NCBI GenBank assembly: GCA_017860085.1
Contig: JAFNAJ010000226.1
Coordinates: 1 to 5,165 of the forward strand
Source: Acidobacteriota bacterium
Lineage (GTDB): Bacteria; Acidobacteriota; Vicinamibacteria; Vicinamibacterales; JAFNAJ01
Direction: 5' to 3'
Length of the DNA stretch: 5,165 nt
The notes under the pieces are model-generated. The model saw nothing but the letters and a program-made list of their open reading frames with translations, did not search any database and was not told the DNA's origin. Every line of letters starts with the position of its first letter. The stretch's first letter is position 1. Positions 1 to 5,165 of the stretch are shown piece by piece. The position numbers and the translations under genes are program-made.

Positions 1-163
1 CAGGCAGAACGCGTTTCTCCGGCTCGCTCGCACGTGGCGCTGCGCGGAGGACGAGAGGTGGCGGGCACCAGGCCGACGGGCGGGTACTGACGCGATCCCG
101 TCGGTCAGAGCGGCAGGCACTCTGTCGTGCCGAGGTGTTCGAGGAGAATCGCACGGCCATCAT
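1..163 (-). other. Region downstream of the methylase; possible 5' end of a further gene, unidentified
   Basis: An ATG at 163-161, followed at once by a second ATG, overlaps the methylase stop as ATGA. AGGGGA at 177-172 lies eight bases upstream, a plausible ribosome-binding site. The frame stays open for 54 codons to the window edge, beginning MMAVRFSSNTSARQS. Against it: the product is dominated by Arg, Ser and Pro, its third codon positions are only about 70% G+C, and it resembles no family I know. A second minus-strand frame gives a more protein-like 25-residue peptide (182 to 105, MSGDGTNDGRAILLEHLGTT) that then stops. A GTG at 120 opens a third frame to the edge. I see no drmA start. 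The stretch may be a short intergenic spacer, or the start of a gene too truncated to name. Confidence 0.25.
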
Positions 164-3100
164 TCGTGCCATCCCCTGACATCCTGGAGATGGTGGAATG
201 CCTGGGCCACGCGGTCCCGCTCGATCTGTGGAACGAGAGGAAAGCTCGCCAGCACCCGCGCCAACTCGTCCCCGGTGAGGCCGTAGCACTGGGCAGCGAG
301 AGCCTGCAGGCGCGCGTGGGTCCCGCCAGTCAGTAAGCGCGACCGGGCGAGCGCCTCTGCGAGTGACGCCAGCTCGACGCCACGAGGGTCGCCGCCTGCG
401 GGCCTCGGCACGGGTAGCCGCTCCATGAGGGAGACGCCGACGTGCGTGGTCACCCACAGGCGCACGAGCCAGTTGGCCACGAAGCTGTTGAGCAGGGCAC
501 AGAGCGTCCATTGCGCCTCCATCGGCAGGGGGCTCTTCAGGCAGAGCAGCGTGTGTGTGGAGATGGTGCCGACTGGCAGGACGGCGGCAATCAGGGTGAG
601 CCGGTTCGCCGACGAGGCTACGTCACGATAGGCGAGGCGTGCCCGCCCGTGGCTCCGTGACGCGTCGAATCGCCGGTCTGCCCGCGAGGCGTCGAGCCTG
701 AGGGACGCTGCGCCAAGGTCCACGCTGAACGGTGAGATGTGCTTGCCCTCCACAACGAGGGGGCCGTCGTGGGTCGCCGAGAAGTACCGGCGGTCGTCCG
801 TCGCGTTCAGCTCTCGGCCGAAGCGGGCTGCCCAGCCAGCCGCCGATCCCAGGGTTGGGTGCGTCGCACAGATTCTCTCGAGCACGGCGACGTCTGACCC
901 GTTCCGAACGCAGGGAACGGCAAGCTCGTCACGCGCCACGGTGCGGAGCAGGGTGAGTGATACGCGCACCGGGAATGCATCGGTCCCGCCGCCATGATCC
1001 GGCAGCGTGTCGAGCGCCCCTGCGTCTTCCTCGCCGAGTCGCGCGCGGATCGACCGCGTAGGACGGCCCGTCGTGCCTGTGACCAGCGCGAATCGCACGC
1101 TGCGGTGAATGGGGAAGATGCCACGACGATTGTCGAGCGCCACGAGCGTGTCGGTATCGCAGCGCTCGAACAGGGTACGTCGCAGGCGCCGGCTGCCCTG
1201 ATCGACGGCAACTCCCCAAGGCGCGAGGAACCCGAAGCGTCCATTGGCTCTGAGCAACGACAGGCCTCGCTCGACGAAGAGCTGGTAGCGATTGACGTGA
1301 CCCTCGCCAAGGTCCCGGTAGACGCCCGACTCGCGCGCGAAGCGCTGCAGTCGTTCCACGCGAGCCCGCTCGGCCTCCCGCTCGGCACTGGATCCGGTGT
1401 CTGCTCGCACCATGTCCCAGGGGGGGTTGGCCACGACCGCGTCGAATCCGGGACCGACAGCTGCGGCTTGACCGATCGACGTGAAGACCTCGGGGAACTC
1501 GAGCAGCCAATGGAAACACCCGACGCTCCTGGCGATGTGCCGGCCGGTGTCGAGCCAGCGCGCCACGGTCCTTGCCGGAAGCGCGGGCTGCTCGCCTCGC
1601 AACGCAGCCGAGAGGTCCGGGAACGCGCCAGCCGGCGGGCGATCCGTGTCCGGGGCCCAGAACCAGCTCGCGCACCACAGGTCGGCGATTCGCTTCCACG
1701 TGCCGAGCGGACCGGAGTCCCCTTGGATTTCGTCCAGCAACCGTTCCTTGGCGCGCACTGTGTCGGCGCTGTCGTCGGGATCAAGGGCAAGGCGAAGTCG
1801 CGCCGGCACGACGGCACCCATGGCTTCGTCCAGCGCCTGCTCATCGAACAGTGGAAGATCCCGCGTCGGTGACCGCCGTGCGCGCGTGAAGCCCGGCGCC
1901 TGGCGTGCCACATCAGCGGGCGATGCCCCGACGAGGCTGTTGCCTTCCCGCAGGTGGTGGTCCAGAAAGGTGAGCGGGAGATCGACGGCCAGGGTGGCCA
2001 GCCACAGTGACAACCGCGCCAGTTGCACGGCCATGGGGTTGACGTCGACGCCAAACAGGCACCGCTGTGCGACAGTCCGGCGGAATCCGGCACGAGCCGC
2101 GGCATCGAGGTCGCCTGGGCGACAATGCCCGGCTCCGACCAGGGCGTGCTCGTACGCCGTGGCCAGGTAGCGGCACGCCGCCACGAGCAGGGCGCCGCTC
2201 CCCATCGCGGGATCCAGCACGCGAATCGCGAGGATCTCGTCGGGCGATCGCTCATCGACCAGCGGGTGGAGCGTTCGCCGGACGATGAAGTCGGTGATCG
2301 ATCGAGGGGTGTAGAACGTGCCCGTCGCCTTGCGGACGCGCGAGCGCAGGTCGGCGCGTGGCTTGCCCGCCGCTGTCGTTTCTGCAGGACGCATCGCGTC
2401 CGGCAGGTCGTCGAGGACGCGCTCGTAGATCGCGCCGAGTTGCTCGACGCCGAGATCACCGAAGTCGATCCTGCGCTGCCCGCTCCCGTCCTTGGCTGGC
2501 CGAAGCGTCAAGGCGGCGACGACATTGCGGACGATGGTGGGCTCGACCCGCGCGCGCTCACCGAGGGGCGTCCGCCCCGGCGCGAACAAACGACCGTTGA
2601 AGGGAGCTACACGCAGCGACTCGACCTGGCATCCCCGGTGCGCCAGGCGGGAGATGCCCTGAAGGGTCTCCCAGAGGCCCACCGGAGGCTCGTCACGAGC
2701 GATGGCATCGCGGATGGCCTCGATCGAGTAGCTCTGGCGGTAGACCGGATGCCAGATCGGGACGAGCAAGCGCGCCTCCGCGTACAGGAGGAACAGGATG
2801 CGGTAGACGAGGGTGAGCGCCTGTTCTGGCACCGGCGGCGGCGTGCCTCGATCGGTCGAGGCGGCGGGCGCGCCAGGGGCAAGTGCGCGGGCCAGAAGGC
2901 CGAGCGCCAAACGGACCCCATGCTGCAACTCGGCCGACACGCCGACGCCGTGGCGCAACGCCGCCGCAACGATCTCGTCGAGTAGTGCAACCTCGCCGAC
3001 GGTGCGGCCAACTCGGCGGCAGGGCCGACGTGCGAACGCCTCGGCGCGAACCAGGCCCCAGAGCACGCCGAAGGCCTCGAGATCCACGACACACGAGGCG

Positions 3101-3567
3101 AGATCGATCTCCGCATAGAAGCGCGCGAAGGTGCGGCGGCTGTCGATCAGCCGGAGCGTGGGCCCGTTGAACACCAGGCACCAGCCGGCGCCCAACTCGA
3201 GCCCATCGCGCACGGCCACCCGCCAGGCGACGTCGAGATCGGCATTCCACGTGGTGACCATCGCACCCACCGGGTGGCGTCGATGCGCGCGCAGTGTGAG
3301 CGTGGCGTGACGGTTGGCCTGGTGCACCCTGACCGGTCCGGCCTGCAGCCCGAGCAGGCTGAACAGCGGGACCGCCCCGACCTCGGCCACGGCGCGCACG
3401 GCCGTGGCCGGACCAAGGGTCGCTCGCGCGCGAGGCCACCAGCGCTGGAGTTGCACGTGTGCTCGGGCAACCGAACCTTCACCCAGGCGCCCGCCGAACT
3501 GGCGTGCCAACTCGTGACGCACGAAGTCGGCCGGCAGCAGCGGCCCCCGCACGACGGCGCTGGTCAC
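160..3567 (-). CDS. Large Eco57I-like N6-adenine DNA methyltransferase (DrmMI-like), complete
   Basis: Predicted to transfer methyl from S-adenosylmethionine to adenine N6 in DNA. I chose the GTG at 3567 (1135 aa): it overlaps the helicase stop as GTGA and has GGAGGG at 3576-3571. The frame stays open upstream to an ATG at 3657, but that would need a 94-base overlap and adds an Arg/Gly-rich, non-conserved-looking leader. Order seen: an N-terminal domain with GAGWCLVFNGPTLRLID (126-142); helical YRILFLLYAEARLLVP (255-270); motif X region GTFYTP (416-421); SAM-binding motif I DPAMGSG (452-458); GVDVNP (506-511); REGNS (540-544); a long helical insert; catalytic motif IV NPPW (714-717); and a target-recognition-like C-terminal domain with GKH (941-943) and a closing LPVPRP (about 1051-1056). 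Motifs X, I then IV give the gamma class. The size and the 260-residue gap between motifs I and IV fit the very large Eco57I-like methylases beside SNF2 helicases, as in DISARM DrmMI or BREX-like/type IIG relatives. No PD-(D/E)XK nuclease motif is evident. Methylase: confident; DISARM role: inferred. Confidence 0.95.
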   Translation of the reverse strand: MTSAVVRGPLLPADFVRHELARQFGGRLGEGSVARAHVQLQRWWPRARATLGPATAVRAVAEVGAVPLFSLLGLQAGPVRVHQANRHATLTLRAHRRHPVGAMVTTWNADLDVAWRVAVRDGLELGAGWCLVFNGPTLRLIDSRRTFARFYAEIDLASCVVDLEAFGVLWGLVRAEAFARRPCRRVGRTVGEVALLDEIVAAALRHGVGVSAELQHGVRLALGLLARALAPGAPAASTDRGTPPPVPEQALTLVYRILFLLYAEARLLVPIWHPVYRQSYSIEAIRDAIARDEPPVGLWETLQGISRLAHRGCQVESLRVAPFNGRLFAPGRTPLGERARVEPTIVRNVVAALTLRPAKDGSGQRRIDFGDLGVEQLGAIYERVLDDLPDAMRPAETTAAGKPRADLRSRVRKATGTFYTPRSITDFIVRRTLHPLVDERSPDEILAIRVLDPAMGSGALLVAACRYLATAYEHALVGAGHCRPGDLDAAARAGFRRTVAQRCLFGVDVNPMAVQLARLSLWLATLAVDLPLTFLDHHLREGNSLVGASPADVARQAPGFTRARRSPTRDLPLFDEQALDEAMGAVVPARLRLALDPDDSADTVRAKERLLDEIQGDSGPLGTWKRIADLWCASWFWAPDTDRPPAGAFPDLSAALRGEQPALPARTVARWLDTGRHIARSVGCFHWLLEFPEVFTSIGQAAAVGPGFDAVVANPPWDMVRADTGSSAEREAERARVERLQRFARESGVYRDLGEGHVNRYQLFVERGLSLLRANGRFGFLAPWGVAVDQGSRRLRRTLFERCDTDTLVALDNRRGIFPIHRSVRFALVTGTTGRPTRSIRARLGEEDAGALDTLPDHGGGTDAFPVRVSLTLLRTVARDELAVPCVRNGSDVAVLERICATHPTLGSAAGWAARFGRELNATDDRRYFSATHDGPLVVEGKHISPFSVDLGAASLRLDASRADRRFDASRSHGRARLAYRDVASSANRLTLIAAVLPVGTISTHTLLCLKSPLPMEAQWTLCALLNSFVANWLVRLWVTTHVGVSLMERLPVPRPAGGDPRGVELASLAEALARSRLLTGGTHARLQALAAQCYGLTGDELARVLASFPLVPQIERDRVAQAFHHLQDVRGWHE

Positions 3568-3576
3568 GAGCCCTCC
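3564..3576 (-). promoter_or_regulatory. Shine-Dalgarno site and GTGA stop-start overlap coupling helicase and methylase
   Basis: On the minus strand the order is GGAGGG (3576-3571), a three-base gap, then GTGA (3567-3564). The GTG begins the methylase and the TGA ends the helicase. The strong ribosome-binding site lies inside the last codons of the helicase. This decides the methylase start and implies translational coupling and near-equal production of the two proteins; no separate promoter is needed. Confidence 0.8.
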
Positions 3577-5165
3577 ATGACGGCGGGTGCCGTAGCGGAC
3601 TGCCGCGTGACTGAGGGCCGACGCGCCCGGAGGCAGGCACCGAGCACCACCTCGCACTCGATCGTCATCAGGGCCGCATTCGCCAGCCAGCCGACCCCCG
3701 TGTCGCTGTCACGGGGTCGAGCGGCTGCTGGCTGTGAGGCAGGCACGAAGAGATCAGGCTGGACGGCGCTCCGACGCCGGTCTGCGCGAATGCTTGCGTC
3801 GATCGCGCCGGCTCGGGTGGCGAGGTGATGGACGAAGCGCTGAATCGCAGCGCGATTCAGCGTGGCCCATCGCTCGACATGGCGGCGTGCGTCCTGCTCG
3901 AGTGTCGCCAGCGATTCGTCGAGCACCTGCGACCACGGCGGGCCCTTCGCGAAGGCGGCTGGACGTGTCACCCGAAAGACGAGGGGCACGAGTGTCGATG
4001 CCCACGGGTGGCCACACGAGTCCACCAGGCGTGCCCGCGCCAGCACGAGGCCGCTGGGCGAGCTCTTGAGCCAGTGCGCAAGGGGGACACGGAGGACCAG
4101 GCGTGTCAGCCAGGGCCGTTGGCGGGCGAGTGCGGCAATCACAGGTGACGCCGGGTCGACGTGACGCCGCGCGAGAATCAGTGGAGCGTTCCGGTCGGCA
4201 TCGGCCGCGAAGGTCGACTTGGCAAGCCGAACGAACGTCGGCGCAGCGTCCGCAACGCGCGACGCGTCATCGGCGCCCGTTGTGCGATCGTGTGCGTTGC
4301 CCCACTCACGATCGAGGATAGAAGCTCCGATGGCCAGGGCATCGCATTCGGGCTCGGAGCGCATCGAGTCCAGACTGCCCTGAATGCTCCGGCGGCGCGT
4401 CTCGAACACCTCGAGCACCTGCTCCTCGCCCGTGCCACGGGAAACCAGCATCAGGGCGTGCACCCGGCGCTGTTGGCCGATGCGGGCCAGTCGCCCGACC
4501 CGCTGCGCCACGCGGTTTGGATTCCACGGCACCTCGAGGTTGACCACGAGACGGCACCGTTGCTGGAGATTGAGGCCAAGCGACGCAGCATCCGTGGCGA
4601 GCAGCACTCGCGCGCGGCCGGAGGAGAATGCCGCGATCGCGTCGGCGCGCTCGCGTTCGGTCTGGCCCCCGTGCAACAGTTCTGCGCGAGCCGCTCGGTC
4701 GATCATCCGAGCGATCCACGCGAGGGTGTCCCTGAACTCCGTGAAGAGCAGCAGCGGTTCATCAGTGCGCGCCAGGAGGCGTCGCACCAACGCGAGCTTC
4801 CGCTCGTGGCGCGCTGCGACCGCAGCGGCCTCGACGATGGCGCCCAGCCACGCTCGTTCGTGGGCGTGGTCAGCGAGCCCCCTCGCCGCCAACACGGCGT
4901 CTGGCTCCTCGTCGTCTTGCAGCGAGGGATCGTTCGCGGTGTCGGGCACCAGCGGCAGTCGTTGCTGAGCGGGGCCGACCGGTTCAGCCGCCAGCAACTG
5001 GAGACGCCGCCGCGCCGAGCGCTCGAGCGCGTGCATCGACGAGAACGCGCGTTTCAGCAGCACGGTCATGGCCAGGCGTGCGCCCGGGCCGCCCGCGGTG
5101 TCGGCGGATGCCCAGACTCGCTGCGCGTATCGCGTCAGCAGTGTGTGCACGACGGTCTCGGCTGC
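3564..5165 (-). CDS. SNF2/HepA-family DNA helicase, C-terminal part (DrmD-like), 5' end cut by window edge
   Basis: The frame is open at the window edge, so 533 C-terminal residues are visible; the GTG at 5150 is internal, not the start. Seen: a helical stretch around 5040-5100 (LAMTVLLKRAFSSMHALERS), an acidic linker (DDEEPD, about 4905-4925), then a RecA-like second lobe. In it lie LLLFTEFRDTLAWI (about 4715-4755), the HGG motif (about 4667-4680), motif V LLATDAASLGLNLQ (about 4562-4603) and motif VI QRVGRLARIGQ (about 4474-4506) with its arginines. These define an SNF2/HepA superfamily 2 ATPase, expected to translocate on or remodel duplex DNA using ATP. The Walker A and DExx lobe must lie upstream. 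The C-terminal 280 or so residues have no recognised domain. TGA at 3566-3564 overlaps the start of the adenine methylase, so the two are one operon. That pairing resembles DrmD of class 1 DISARM; a stand-alone helicase-methylase system is the alternative. SNF2 class is certain; the DISARM label is inference. Confidence 0.9.
   Translation of the reverse strand, partial: AAETVVHTLLTRYAQRVWASADTAGGPGARLAMTVLLKRAFSSMHALERSARRRLQLLAAEPVGPAQQRLPLVPDTANDPSLQDDEEPDAVLAARGLADHAHERAWLGAIVEAAAVAARHERKLALVRRLLARTDEPLLLFTEFRDTLAWIARMIDRAARAELLHGGQTERERADAIAAFSSGRARVLLATDAASLGLNLQQRCRLVVNLEVPWNPNRVAQRVGRLARIGQQRRVHALMLVSRGTGEEQVLEVFETRRRSIQGSLDSMRSEPECDALAIGASILDREWGNAHDRTTGADDASRVADAAPTFVRLAKSTFAADADRNAPLILARRHVDPASPVIAALARQRPWLTRLVLRVPLAHWLKSSPSGLVLARARLVDSCGHPWASTLVPLVFRVTRPAAFAKGPPWSQVLDESLATLEQDARRHVERWATLNRAAIQRFVHHLATRAGAIDASIRADRRRSAVQPDLFVPASQPAAARPRDSDTGVGWLANAALMTIECEVVLGACLRARRPSVTRQSATAPAVMEGS
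3838..3862. repeat. Perfect 10-bp inverted repeat with 5-base loop inside the helicase gene
   Basis: CGCTGAATCG at 3838-3847 is repeated in inverted orientation as CGATTCAGCG at 3853-3862, separated by the five bases CAGCG. Either strand could form a hairpin with a 10-bp stem. It lies in coding sequence for TLNRAAIQRF of the helicase, about 270 bases before the stop codon, and is not followed by a U-run on either strand, so it does not look like an intrinsic terminator. A chance product of codon use in a GC-rich gene is the simplest explanation. Confidence 0.5.

Noticed and set aside
1..90. A plus-strand frame open from the edge and ending at TGA 88-90, possibly the end of a convergent gene (29 residues, ending TGGY).
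   Set aside because: Too short to judge; no family recognised and third-position G+C is only about 70%.
116..131. Small hairpin GGCAC / GTGCC with a 6-base loop downstream of the methylase, as a terminator.
   Set aside because: Only five base pairs and no T-run on either strand; too weak to call.
105..182. A frameshifted alternative C-terminus for the methylase, or a separate 25-residue peptide starting at ATG 182.
   Set aside because: The in-frame C-terminus (FPLVPQIERDRVAQAF followed by a short tail) looks complete, and the ATG at 182 lacks a properly spaced ribosome-binding site.
994..1872. A 292-codon plus-strand open frame opposite the methylase catalytic region.
   Set aside because: It is antisense to the NPPW and insert region, which is clearly coding on the minus strand; no domain recognised.
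807..2459. A 550-codon minus-strand open frame overlapping the methylase in another frame.
   Set aside because: The product is dominated by Arg, Ser, Pro and Ala with no known motifs. It is a frame-shifted reading of the methylase.
2023..2985. A 320-codon open frame on the plus strand opposite the methylase.
   Set aside because: Long antisense frames are common in GC-rich genes. The opposite strand encodes conserved methylase motifs throughout, and this product shows no recognisable domain.
3568..3657. Upstream ATG at 3657 as the methylase start (adding 30 residues).
   Set aside because: It would overlap the helicase gene by 94 bases, the added residues look like an out-of-frame reading of the helicase, and the GTG at 3567 has a strong GGAGGG site and a GTGA overlap.

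Overview
This is a GC-rich bacterial window with very compact coding. It holds two long genes on the minus strand, transcribed from high to low coordinates. GC-rich third codon positions and reuse of GTG as a start fit a high-GC phylum (Acidobacteriota, Actinomycetota, Myxococcota or Pseudomonadota are all possible). Nothing in the window fixes the taxon.

Layout along the minus strand: (1) 5165 to 3564 is the C-terminal 533 residues of a large SNF2/HepA-type helicase. Its second RecA-like lobe and C-terminal region are present; the first lobe, with Walker A and the DEAD/DEAH box, lies beyond the window edge. (2) 3567 to 160 is a complete Eco57I-like, gamma-type N6-adenine DNA methyltransferase of 1135 residues, starting at a GTG that overlaps the helicase stop codon (GTGA) and preceded by a GGAGGG ribosome-binding site. 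(3) Positions 1-159 hold no gene I can identify. A short open frame starts there at an ATG overlapping the methylase stop (ATGA) and runs off the window, but its composition is not convincing.

How the genes work together: a SNF2 helicase directly upstream of, and translationally coupled to, a giant Eco57I-like adenine methylase is the arrangement of the drmD-drmMI pair of class 1 DISARM anti-phage systems. The methylase would mark host DNA, and the helicase/translocase would act with partner proteins on unmodified or incoming DNA. The diagnostic DISARM core genes (drmA, drmB, drmC) are not visible, so the pair could also be a stand-alone helicase-methylase system. No obvious nuclease motif is visible, so any restriction activity would have to come from elsewhere. 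No tRNA, rRNA, CRISPR array, insertion sequence, clear promoter or clear terminator was seen.
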